Assembly (NCBI GenBank): GCA_030038885.1
Contig: JASHQY010000061.1
Coordinates: 1 to 11,297, forward strand
Reading direction: 5' to 3'
DNA: 11,297 bases
Origin: Thermoplasmata archaeon
GTDB taxonomy: Archaea; Thermoplasmatota; Thermoplasmata; Lutacidiplasmatales; UBA184
The notes below the pieces were generated by a model. It was not told the DNA's origin, did not search any database, and was given only the letters and a program-made list of their open reading frames with translations. Position numbers and translations under genes: made by a program. This document shows positions 6,311 to 11,297 of this stretch, in pieces; position 1 is the stretch's first letter, and each line of letters starts with the position of its first letter.

Positions 6311-6541
6311 CTACGGACGCCGAGCCTCCCGCGACGTCGCGGCGATCGCGCGTTCGTTGAGCACCGTGAGGGCGCGGGCGACGTTCGTGCGGAGCGCGCG
6401 CATCCGCCCGGGGCTCGGAGGTGCGCCGCCCATCGCCGCGACGCCCCGCTCGCGCAGGAGGTCGTTCTCCGCGTCCGCGATCCGCCGCTCGAGGTCCGCG
6501 TCCGAGAGCTCGCGGAGCTCCTTCATGCGGAGCAGCGTCAC
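6311..6541 (-). CDS. rpl29: 50S ribosomal protein uL29 (L29), GTG start
   Basis: Small α-helical large-subunit protein near the tunnel exit, part of the docking site for nascent-chain factors. 76 residues from the GTG at 6541-6539: MTLLRMKELRELSDADLERR. The helical hairpin has LLRERGVAAMGGAPPSPGRMRALRTNVAR at about 28-56, where the AMGGAPxxPG insertion resembles Thermoplasmata uL29 (from memory). I choose the GTG over the ATG at 6526 because the extra LLRMKE residues match the family's usual start, the GTG overlaps the uS3 stop as GTGA like other junctions here, and GGAGGGAG is correctly spaced before it. The ATG alternative would give 71 residues and still be recognisable. Confidence 0.92.
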   Translation of the reverse strand: MTLLRMKELRELSDADLERRIADAENDLLRERGVAAMGGAPPSPGRMRALRTNVARALTVLNERAIAATSREARRP

Positions 6542-7233
6542 GGGCTCCCTCCGACGTCCGGCACCTCGGCCGGCGGCGCCGGCCCGGCGGCCTCCTCGAC
6601 CGGCGGCAGCTCCACCGGGACCGGCTTCGGCCGCTCCTCGACGCCCTTCACGACGATCTCGTCGGGGAGCTTCGCGGTCGGGCGCATGATCCAGACGTTG
6701 ACGCCGATGACCCCGGGCTTGAGCCGCGCCTGGTAGAACCCCTTGTCGATCCAGAGGTGGACCGCCTCGCCGCAGTACTTCACGGTCCCGGCCTTGAACC
6801 GCTCGGTCCGGTGGCGCTCGCCGGTGAGCTTTCCCGAGAGGATGACCTGGCACCCGCGGGCGCCGGACTCCATGATCCGCCGCACGGTCGAATGGCCGGC
6901 GCGGCGGAAGTGCCACCCGCGCTCGAGGGTCGACGCGAGCTTCTCGCTCATCAGCTGCGCGTTCAGGCTCGGCTGGCGCTCCTCTTGGACCTCGATCTGC
7001 GGGTTGTCGAGCTGGAACCGGTGCTGGATGTCCTCGGTCAGCCGCTTGATCAGCTCGCCGCGGTGTCCGATGAGGATCCCCGGACGCTCGCAGATCAGCG
7101 TGACCCGCGTGCCCATCGGCGTGCGCGTGATCTCGAGGCCGCCGAACCCGGCGCGCGCGCTCTCCTGGACGAGGAAGTCCTTGAGCAGCACGCGTCGCAT
7201 CGCCTCCTGGATGACCTTCTGCTCGGCGCTCAT
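6538..7233 (-). CDS. rps3: 30S ribosomal protein uS3 (S3)
   Basis: Small-subunit head protein at the mRNA entry channel. 231 residues. It begins MSAEQKVIQEAMRRVLLKDFL, then a type II KH domain at about 20-95 with the GxxG loop Gly56-His57-Arg58-Gly59 in RPGILIGHRGELIKRL. The C-terminal S3 domain includes RRIMESGARGCQVILSGKLTGER at about 118-140 and YCGEAVHLWIDKGFYQARLKPGVIGVNVWIM at about 153-183, both diagnostic. From about residue 200 the sequence becomes a Pro/Glu/Val/Ala-rich tail without predicted fold. The ATG overlaps the uL22 stop (ATGA) and has AAGGAGG upstream; the stop overlaps the uL29 GTG. Confidence 0.97.
   Translation of the reverse strand: MSAEQKVIQEAMRRVLLKDFLVQESARAGFGGLEITRTPMGTRVTLICERPGILIGHRGELIKRLTEDIQHRFQLDNPQIEVQEERQPSLNAQLMSEKLASTLERGWHFRRAGHSTVRRIMESGARGCQVILSGKLTGERHRTERFKAGTVKYCGEAVHLWIDKGFYQARLKPGVIGVNVWIMRPTAKLPDEIVVKGVEERPKPVPVELPPVEEAAGPAPPAEVPDVGGSP
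6545..6552 (-). promoter_or_regulatory. Shine-Dalgarno that decides the uL29 GTG start
   Basis: GGAGGGAG lies inside the last uS3 codons, with its GGAGG core 6 bases before the GTG at 6541. The alternative ATG at 6526 would be 21 bases from this core and has no site of its own at a normal distance. Confidence 0.75.
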
Positions 7234-7688
7234 TCGGCCTCCTTCCGCTCGGCGAGGACGATCTCGACGTTCGTCGTCTGCTCGTTCCAGGCGGTCGCCC
7301 GGCCCTGCGCGCGGGGCATCGACGCCTTGCGGATCCGCCCGCGCGCCGACGCGGCGACCTTCACGTAGAGCCGATCGGTGTCGAGGCTGTCGTACTCCGC
7401 GTTCTCCTCGGCGTTCTTCAGGAGCTGGAGCACCTGGCGGGCGACCTTGACCGGGAACCGCCCGGGCCCGGTGCCGCGATGGTGCGCGGTCTCCTGGTTG
7501 TACCGTCGGAACGGGATCGCCTTCCGGAGGTCGGCCGCCTCCTCGAGGACCCGGCGGGCGCGGTCGAGCGGCAGGCCGCGGATCGCGTTCAGGACCTCGT
7601 AGGTCTTCTTCGGCGACATCGGGATCTCGACGCCGCGGGCCCGTCCGACGCTCACGCCGGGCTCGTCCCGGTAGGTGTAGCCGCGCAT
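7230..7688 (-). CDS. rpl22: 50S ribosomal protein uL22 (L22)
   Basis: Large-subunit protein whose β-hairpin lines the peptide exit tunnel. 152 residues, usual for archaea. The archaeal form is shown by MSPKKTYEVLNAIRGLPLDRAR at about 24-45, AIPFRRYNQETAHHRGTGPGRFPVKVARQVLQLLKNAEENAEY at about 57-99 (the tunnel hairpin base and helices), and the C-terminal RIRKASMPRAQGRATAWNEQTTNVEIVL at about 118-145. The ATG at 7688 follows a 16-base gap after uS19, with GGAGG at about 7700-7704 spaced 11 bases away. The stop overlaps the uS3 start. Confidence 0.97.
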   Translation of the reverse strand: MRGYTYRDEPGVSVGRARGVEIPMSPKKTYEVLNAIRGLPLDRARRVLEEAADLRKAIPFRRYNQETAHHRGTGPGRFPVKVARQVLQLLKNAEENAEYDSLDTDRLYVKVAASARGRIRKASMPRAQGRATAWNEQTTNVEIVLAERKEAE

Positions 7689-7704
7689 CGTCCGACCGTC
7701 CTCC

Positions 7705-8130
7705 TCACTTCAGCGGCATGAACTTCGACGAGCGCGTCGCGCCGACGCCCGGGCCCGAGTGCTTCTCGAACCGGCGGGTCAGCGAGAACTCCCCGTAGTA
7801 GTGCCCGACCATCTCGGGCCGGACCTCGATCTCCTTGAACTCCTTGCCGTTGTGGACCGCGACCCGCCGCCCGACGTGCGCGGGCAGGACGAGCGCGTCG
7901 CGGCAGTGGGTCTTGAGGACCTTCTCGATCGGCGTCGTCCGCAGCCGCTCGAAGAACGCGGTCGTCTCGGCGTTGAACCCGCGGCGGATCGACCGGCGCG
8001 CGCGGCTCGGGGCGATCTTCGCGAACTCCTCGAGGCTCAGCGCCTGCAGCTGGGGCAGCGTGAGGCCGCGGAACGTGAACTCGCGCTTCCGGCGGGCCTC
8101 GACCTTCTTCGCGCGACGGGCCTTCGGCAC
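7705..8130 (-). CDS. rps19: 30S ribosomal protein uS19 (S19), GTG start
   Basis: Small-subunit head protein near the A-site finger bridge. 141 residues, archaeal length. After a basic N-terminus come FTFRGLTLPQLQALSLEEFAKIAPSRARRSIRRG at about 18-51, the archaeal/eukaryotic N-terminal region. The S19 core has CRDALVLPAHVGRRVAVHNGKEFKEIEVRPEMVGHYYGEFSLTR at about 76-119, and the end KHSGPGVGATRSSKFMPLK is typical. The start is GTG at 8130, two bases after the uL2 stop, with GGGAGGG inside the end of uL2. No ATG is available at a plausible position. Confidence 0.97.
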   Translation of the reverse strand: MPKARRAKKVEARRKREFTFRGLTLPQLQALSLEEFAKIAPSRARRSIRRGFNAETTAFFERLRTTPIEKVLKTHCRDALVLPAHVGRRVAVHNGKEFKEIEVRPEMVGHYYGEFSLTRRFEKHSGPGVGATRSSKFMPLK

Positions 8131-8132
8131 GG

Positions 8133-8864
8133 TCAGTTCCCTCCCTTCTGCTCGCGCAGCCGCTTCTTGACCCGGACCGACCGCGAGAACCGCCCGACCT
8201 TCGCGCCGGGCCAGGTGCCGCTCGCGACCGTGCTCGGGCGTCCGACGTGCTGGTGCGACCCCCCGCCGAACGGATGGTTCACCGGGTTCATCGCGACGCC
8301 GCGCACCTTGAACGGGGCCCGCGCGAGCGAGCGGGTCGCGAGGACCTTCTTGCCCGCCTTGATGATCGGGCGGTCGCGGCGGCCCCCACCGGCGATCGCG
8401 CCGACCTGCGCCCGGCAGGTCCCGAGGAACTGCTTGAAGGCGCCGCTCGGCAATTGGATCGTGACGTCCCGCGCCGTGTGGGCGACCACGAGCGCGCTCG
8501 CGCCCGCCGAGCGCACGAGGCGCCCGCCGTCGAACGGCTTGACCTCGAGGTTCGAGACGAGTGTCCCGTCGGGGATCTTCGCGAGCGGAAGGATCGCGCC
8601 GCGGTCGACGCGGCCCTCCTGGATCGTGATCCGGTCGCCGGTCGCGAGCCCCGCGGTCGCGAGCACCAGGAGCTCCTGCCCGTCGGGGCCGGCCACGCCC
8701 GCGACCGGGGCGGTGCGCCCCGCGGCCGGGACGATCCGGACGACCGTGCCGTCGCCGACGAGCGACGGCGCCGGCAGGTAGACCGCCGCGAAGTGGCGGT
8801 GGCTCGGGGACCGATAGGTGCCGGTGCCGCTCCCGCGACGGCGGGGAATGATCCGCTTGCCCAT
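8133..8864 (-). CDS. rpl2: 50S ribosomal protein uL2 (L2)
   Basis: One of the largest and most conserved ribosomal proteins, needed for subunit association and peptidyl-transferase centre integrity. 243 residues, as in other archaea. It opens MGKRIIPRRRGSGTGTYRSP (uL2 N-terminus), has the OB-like and SH3-like domains in the middle (IPDGTLVSNLEVKP at about 97-110, GGGRRDRPIIKAGK at about 159-172), and the conserved RGVAMNPVNHPFGGG at about 188-202, which includes His197, the counterpart of the functionally important bacterial histidine. The residue before it is Asn196 where Asp or Glu is usual. The ATG shares one base with the uL23 stop (TGATG); a modest GGGGTG lies upstream. Confidence 0.97.
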   Translation of the reverse strand: MGKRIIPRRRGSGTGTYRSPSHRHFAAVYLPAPSLVGDGTVVRIVPAAGRTAPVAGVAGPDGQELLVLATAGLATGDRITIQEGRVDRGAILPLAKIPDGTLVSNLEVKPFDGGRLVRSAGASALVVAHTARDVTIQLPSGAFKQFLGTCRAQVGAIAGGGRRDRPIIKAGKKVLATRSLARAPFKVRGVAMNPVNHPFGGGSHQHVGRPSTVASGTWPGAKVGRFSRSVRVKKRLREQKGGN

Positions 8865-9127
8865 CAGAACACCCCGGCGCGGCTGCCGATGTCCTCCGCC
8901 GAGAACTCCTTCGCGAACGTGACGGTCGCGATCTTCCCGGCGCGAACGATCTTCGTGTTGACCTTCGCGACCTTGCACTGGTAGAGGCCCTCGATCGCCC
9001 GCTTGATCTCCGCGCGGCTCGCGCGGCGGTCGACCGCGAACTCGAGCTTGTTGAGCCGCTCCATCTCGTCCATCGACTTCTCGGTCACGTACGCGTGCAG
9101 GACGACGCGGTGGCGCAGCTCGGTCAC
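8864..9127 (-). CDS. rpl23: 50S ribosomal protein uL23 (L23), GTG start
   Basis: Tunnel-exit protein that is the docking site for SRP and the translocon. 87 residues, the typical compact archaeal form. VVLHAYVTEKSMDEMERLNKLEFAVDRRASRAEIKRAIEGLY at about 8-49 contains the family's VTEK and FxVDRRAxKxxIKxAxE patterns; CKVAKVNTKI and the ending FAKEFSAEDIGSRAGVF are diagnostic. The start is GTG at 9127-9125, overlapping the uL4 stop as GTGA, with GGGAGG 8-9 bases upstream. It is flanked by uL4 and uL2 as in nearly all archaea. Confidence 0.97.
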   Translation of the reverse strand: MTELRHRVVLHAYVTEKSMDEMERLNKLEFAVDRRASRAEIKRAIEGLYQCKVAKVNTKIVRAGKIATVTFAKEFSAEDIGSRAGVF

Positions 9128-9957
9128 GGGGCGACCTCCCCCAGCCGGGCCCGGAGGGACTCCACGGCCGCGTGCGAGAAGAGGGTCAGCCGGCCCGCGG
9201 CGCCTCCCGGGGCGAGGTCCTCGGTCGCGAGCCGCAGCACGGGCACGACGTCGACGCCCGAGAGGTTGCGGAACCCGAGGGCCTTCCCCGGGGCGCTGGT
9301 CACGACCAGAAGGCTGCGCGGCGTCCGGCGGACCCGGCCGCGGCGCCGGCCCCGGCCCGCGCGCAGGTGGACCCCGTCCCGCGACCGCGCGATGTCGTTC
9401 CAGAGATGGAGGCGTTCGAGCAGCTCCCGGGCGCCGGCGGAGGTGCGGATCTCCTCGACCGGGTCCTCGAGGACGACCGGCAAATGAAGGCCGGACGGCA
9501 CCGCGTGCCCCCGGGCCGCCGCGAGCTTCGCCTCCCGCGTGGCCGCGAGGGCCGACGCGAACGCGAGTCGCCGCTCCTTCCGGTTGATCTTCTTCGTCCA
9601 GATCCGCTCGACCTTCGGCGGATGCGCCGGGCGGCCCCCGACGGTGTTCGGGGCCTGGGCCCCCCGCATCGAATCCATCAGCCGCGGGGTACGGGAGACC
9701 CCCTTGCCCTTCCCCGACCAGCGGACCGAGTGCCGGGCGCCGGCGGTGGGCGCCGTGCCGTGGGGCTGGATGCGGTGGCTCTGGGCCGCGACGACCGCCC
9801 GATGGACGAGGTCCGGACGCAGCGGGCTCGAGAACGCGAGCGGCAGCGCGACCGTCGCGCCCGACTTGCCGTTGACCCCGACGAGCGGGACCCGGTGGTG
9901 CGGGGTCGCGTGCTCGTGGGCGGCGGGGGGCGTCCCCGGCGCGGGGGTCGCGGTCAT
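9124..9957 (-). CDS. rpl4: 50S ribosomal protein uL4 (L4, eukaryotic L1 type)
   Basis: Large-subunit protein whose internal loop reaches the exit tunnel. 277 residues. The body is archaeal/eukaryotic: VGVNGKSGATVALP at about 26-39, FSSPLRPDLVHRAVVAAQSHR at about 42-62, the tunnel loop with WSGKGKGVSRTPR at about 80-92 and APNTVGGRPAHPPKVERIWTKKINRKERRLA at about 102-132, then the C-terminal ALGFRNLSGVDVVPV at about 226-240. Residues 1-21 are an additional Pro/Ala/His-rich leader. The ATG at 9957 overlaps the uL3 stop as ATGA. The frame stays open far upstream through uL3, but that part is a shadow of uL3 in a GC-rich genome. No strong Shine-Dalgarno is seen, so initiation probably depends on coupling to uL3. 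Confidence 0.96.
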   Translation of the reverse strand: MTATPAPGTPPAAHEHATPHHRVPLVGVNGKSGATVALPLAFSSPLRPDLVHRAVVAAQSHRIQPHGTAPTAGARHSVRWSGKGKGVSRTPRLMDSMRGAQAPNTVGGRPAHPPKVERIWTKKINRKERRLAFASALAATREAKLAAARGHAVPSGLHLPVVLEDPVEEIRTSAGARELLERLHLWNDIARSRDGVHLRAGRGRRRGRVRRTPRSLLVVTSAPGKALGFRNLSGVDVVPVLRLATEDLAPGGAAGRLTLFSHAAVESLRARLGEVAP

Positions 9958-10955
9958 GCGCCCTGCTTCGACCGGGTGCTGAAGTAGCGGAGGTCGACCT
10001 TCTCGACGGAGGCGACGTGGCTGCGCATCGGCGCCCGGAACCGGAGGAGCCGCTTCGCGGGGCCGGGCAGCGAGCCGTGCAGGACGATGCAGGCGCTCCG
10101 GACCTCGCCGTAGTGCGGGAAGCCCCCCGCGGGCGTCACCGGGTCGGTCCGCGGGTCGCGCACGACCTTGAGGACGCGCAGGTTGAACTGGGTCCGCCGG
10201 TGGTAGCCCTGCTGGCCGGCCTGGGGGATCCGATACGTGACGAAGCTCGGGTTGTGGGGCCCGAGCGTGCCGATCATCCGGCGGTGCTTCGAGTTCTTGC
10301 GCGGCTGGAGCTTGACCCCCCAGCGCTGGATGTGCCCCTGGAAGCCGAACCCCTTCGTCACGCCGAGGACGTCCAGGAACTCTCCCTCCCGGGCCAGCTC
10401 CTCGGCCGGGATCTCCTGGCCGAGCCGCTGCACCGCGAAGTCGCGGCGCTCCTCGAACTTCTCTCCCGAGACCCGTACCTCGAAGATCTGCGGGGTCTTC
10501 GACGGCGAGCCGGTGATCAGCTGCGGCTGCGTGTGCACGAGCAGGCGAATCTCGTCGCCGGGGAGCGCCCCGAACGCGGAGAGTGCCTCCGCCGAGCTCG
10601 CGGGGTGGCTCGGGATCCGGCGCGCGAGCTCCGGGGCGACACCGGACCCCCAGACCTCGCCGGTGACCCGGCGGCCGTACGGACCGCTCGTGTAGACCCG
10701 CGCCCCGACGACCCGGAGCGGGGGGACCTCGACGACCGTCACCGGGACCGCGACCTCCTGGCCGGCGGTCGTCGATCGCTTGCGGTAATCGACGATGAAC
10801 GCGTGGGTCATCCCGACCTTGTAGCCGGCGAACCCCTCGAGCGACGGCTTCGCAGGTCCGGCCGGCCACGATCGGATGCGCGGCACGGGGCGGGCGGAGC
10901 GGGACCGGGGCGAATACGCGAGGGAACCTCGCCGGGGACGATGCCGACGCGCCAT
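9954..10955 (-). CDS. rpl3: 50S ribosomal protein uL3 (L3)
   Basis: Early-assembly large-subunit protein that reaches the peptidyl-transferase centre; first gene of the operon. 333 residues, typical for archaea. The N-terminus MARRHRPRRGSLAYSPRSR and PRIRSWP near 26-32 match archaeal uL3. GFAGYKVGMTHAFIVDYRKRS follows, then GFGFQGHIQRWGVKLQPRKNSKHRR at about 213-237 (the W-finger region with the conserved tryptophan). IGTLGPHNPSFVTYRIPQAGQQGYHRRTQFNLRVLKV continues from there and is highly conserved. The ATG at 10955 is chosen because family similarity begins there; the open frame reaches 11054 but would run through the TATA box. The nearest GGAGG is 19 bases upstream, further than elsewhere in the operon. 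Confidence 0.97.
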   Translation of the reverse strand: MARRHRPRRGSLAYSPRSRSARPVPRIRSWPAGPAKPSLEGFAGYKVGMTHAFIVDYRKRSTTAGQEVAVPVTVVEVPPLRVVGARVYTSGPYGRRVTGEVWGSGVAPELARRIPSHPASSAEALSAFGALPGDEIRLLVHTQPQLITGSPSKTPQIFEVRVSGEKFEERRDFAVQRLGQEIPAEELAREGEFLDVLGVTKGFGFQGHIQRWGVKLQPRKNSKHRRMIGTLGPHNPSFVTYRIPQAGQQGYHRRTQFNLRVLKVVRDPRTDPVTPAGGFPHYGEVRSACIVLHGSLPGPAKRLLRFRAPMRSHVASVEKVDLRYFSTRSKQGA

Positions 10956-10974
10956 GGGTCGATAGGGGGTCCTG

Positions 10975-10979
10975 CCTCC
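10975..10979 (-). promoter_or_regulatory. Possible distant Shine-Dalgarno of uL3
   Basis: GGAGG is the only anti-16S-like sequence in the short predicted leader of uL3, but it ends 19 bases before the ATG, well beyond the 5-9 bases usual for internal genes here. It may be weak or unused. Confidence 0.35.
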
Positions 10980-11004
10980 GGTGGGGACGGGGGAGAAACG
11001 TACC

Positions 11005-11012
11005 CTATATAA
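11005..11012 (-). promoter_or_regulatory. TATA box of the ribosomal-protein operon
   Basis: Minus-strand CCTTATATAGGG stands out in an otherwise GC-rich region and fits the archaeal TBP-binding consensus. Its centre is about 53 bases before the uL3 ATG. Transcription would be expected to begin about 25 bases downstream, near 10980-10985, giving a leader of about 25-30 bases. The upstream purine-rich BRE is not clear, but a run of six T (11024-11029) lies on the same strand just upstream. No comparable box was seen in front of any internal gene, so this is probably the main promoter. Confidence 0.8.
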
Positions 11013-11080
11013 GGCCTGCCGAGAAAAAATTCCGGCGCTCGCCGGGACTGCCAAATCTCGAGGGCGAACGTCGGCCGGAG

Positions 11081-11104
11081 CGCGTGCGTTCTCGAACGCG
11101 CGCG
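11081..11104. repeat. Imperfect palindrome / hairpin in the divergent promoter region
   Basis: The arms CGCGTGCGTTC (11081-11091) and GAACGCGCGCG (11094-11104) pair over 11 positions with one G-T wobble around a 2-base centre (TC). The core GCGTTC..GAACGC is a perfect inverted repeat. No T-run follows on either strand, so it is unlikely to be a terminator. It lies about 70 bases upstream of the operon TATA box and about 100 bases before the rightward element, so a protein-binding operator or a chance GC-rich palindrome are the main readings. Confidence 0.5.
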
Positions 11105-11203
11105 TAGAGAGAACGGCCTCGAACGAGCGCCTCCTCCGGACGGCCCCGCGGGTCGCCCGAAGGAGCGTCGGCGGTGCGTCGACCCCCGGCTCCCGAACAT
11201 CCT

Positions 11204-11213
11204 TGGATTAAGT
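11204..11213 (+). promoter_or_regulatory. Weak TATA-like element for the rightward gene
   Basis: TGGATTAAGT is the only A/T-rich stretch before the plus-strand ATG at 11241. Its centre is about 32 bases before that ATG, so transcription starting about 25 bases downstream would give a leader of only a few bases. No Shine-Dalgarno is visible before the ATG, which fits a leaderless or nearly leaderless message. The match to the consensus is modest. Confidence 0.4.
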
Positions 11214-11240
11214 AGTCGGGCACGGTGCGCCCGTCGACCG

Positions 11241-11297
11241 ATGGTCGCCGGCACGGAGCTTCCGGTCACGCTCGCCGACGTCGAGGCCGCGGCGCGG
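11241..11297 (+). CDS. N-terminus of a possible PLP-dependent threonine/serine dehydratase, cut by window edge
   Basis: Only 19 codons are visible, reading MVAGTELPVTLADVEAAAR. The pattern P-V-T-L-A-D-V-E-A-A-A-R is common at the start of threonine ammonia-lyase-like enzymes of the tryptophan-synthase-β fold (fold II PLP enzymes), where it forms the first helix and is normally followed by R-T-P-L/V. No catalytic residue is visible, so the family call is tentative. The ATG is chosen because the similarity starts just after it and a TATA-like element lies about 32 bases upstream. It is divergent from the ribosomal operon and is probably not functionally related to it. A different short N-terminus with a similar helix cannot be excluded. 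Confidence 0.45.
   Translation, partial: MVAGTELPVTLADVEAAAR

Larger units (their letters stand above)
10956..11240. other. Divergent intergenic region
   Basis: 285 bases between the minus-strand uL3 and the plus-strand gene starting at 11241. It holds the operon TATA box (11005-11012), an A/T island at 11022-11032, an imperfect palindrome (11081-11104), and a weak TATA-like element facing right (11204-11213). I see no tRNA, no protein gene and no T-rich terminator. Open frames crossing it have no family resemblance and are chance products of high GC. Confidence 0.75.

Noticed and set aside
9958..10869. Upstream extension of the uL4 frame to 581 codons
   Set aside because: Residues before the ATG at 9957 overlap uL3 out of frame and are low-complexity; family similarity begins only after 9957, where ATGA coupling gives a natural start.
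11022..11032. A-run on the plus strand (T-run on the minus strand) as a terminator
   Set aside because: On the minus strand it lies upstream of the operon TATA box with no gene ending there, and it has no stem before it; better read as promoter-flanking A/T sequence.
10956..11054. Upstream uL3 start at 11054, adding 33 residues
   Set aside because: It would need transcription from before the TATA box, and archaeal uL3 similarity begins at the ATG at 10955.
11030..11200. Possible small RNA or tRNA in the intergenic region
   Set aside because: No T-loop or cloverleaf pattern was found; the only structure is the simple palindrome reported separately.
10808..11269. Minus-strand open frame of 153 codons spanning the intergenic region and the uL3 start
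   Set aside because: It is out of frame with uL3, crosses the TATA box, shows no recognisable family pattern and has the Arg/Pro/Ser-rich makeup of chance frames in GC-rich DNA.

Overview
This window is the conserved ribosomal-protein superoperon (S10-spc type) of an archaeon, read entirely on the minus strand. Transcription runs from about position 10980 down through position 1. Twenty-one genes are packed in this order: uL3, uL4, uL23, uL2, uS19, uL22, uS3, uL29, the RNase P protein Rpp29, uS17, uL14, uL24, eS4, uL5, uS14, uS8, uL6, eL32, eL19, uL18 and uS5, which is cut by the left edge. The archaeal assignment rests on eS4, eL32, eL19 and Rpp29, which bacterial operons lack, and on archaeal-type forms of the universal proteins (for example a 49-residue zinc-finger uS14). 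Base composition is very GC-rich, with a near-total preference for G or C at third codon positions. The uL29 sequence and the gene order look most like a high-GC member of Thermoplasmatota. That lineage call is an inference from memory and has not been tested by alignment or phylogeny.

Layout: 1-687 is uS5 (partial) and 684-10955 is the rest of the operon without a real gap. Of the 20 gene junctions, 13 overlap by 1, 4 or 11 bases and the other seven are 2-19 bases apart. Most starts carry a clear purine-rich Shine-Dalgarno sequence inside the end of the preceding gene. Starts are mostly ATG, with GTG for uL23, uS19 and uL29. Positions 10956-11240 form a divergent intergenic region. It holds a TATA box facing the operon, an imperfect palindrome at 11081-11104, and a weaker TATA-like element facing right. 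At 11241 a plus-strand gene begins and is cut by the right edge. Its 19 visible residues resemble the N-terminus of PLP-dependent threonine/serine dehydratases.

Functionally, all but one of the operon genes encode structural proteins of the 30S and 50S subunits, made together so that their amounts stay matched. The exception is Rpp29, a protein subunit of RNase P, which ties tRNA 5' maturation to ribosome synthesis. This is core informational DNA, and I see no mobile element, CRISPR array, tRNA, rRNA or novel multi-gene system. The less ordinary points are: absence of the translation factor gene often found between uL29 and Rpp29; Pro/Ala-rich low-complexity tails on seven proteins; a cluster of AT-rich rare codons inside Rpp29; substitutions at conserved positions of uL2 and uL24; and the palindrome in the divergent promoter region.
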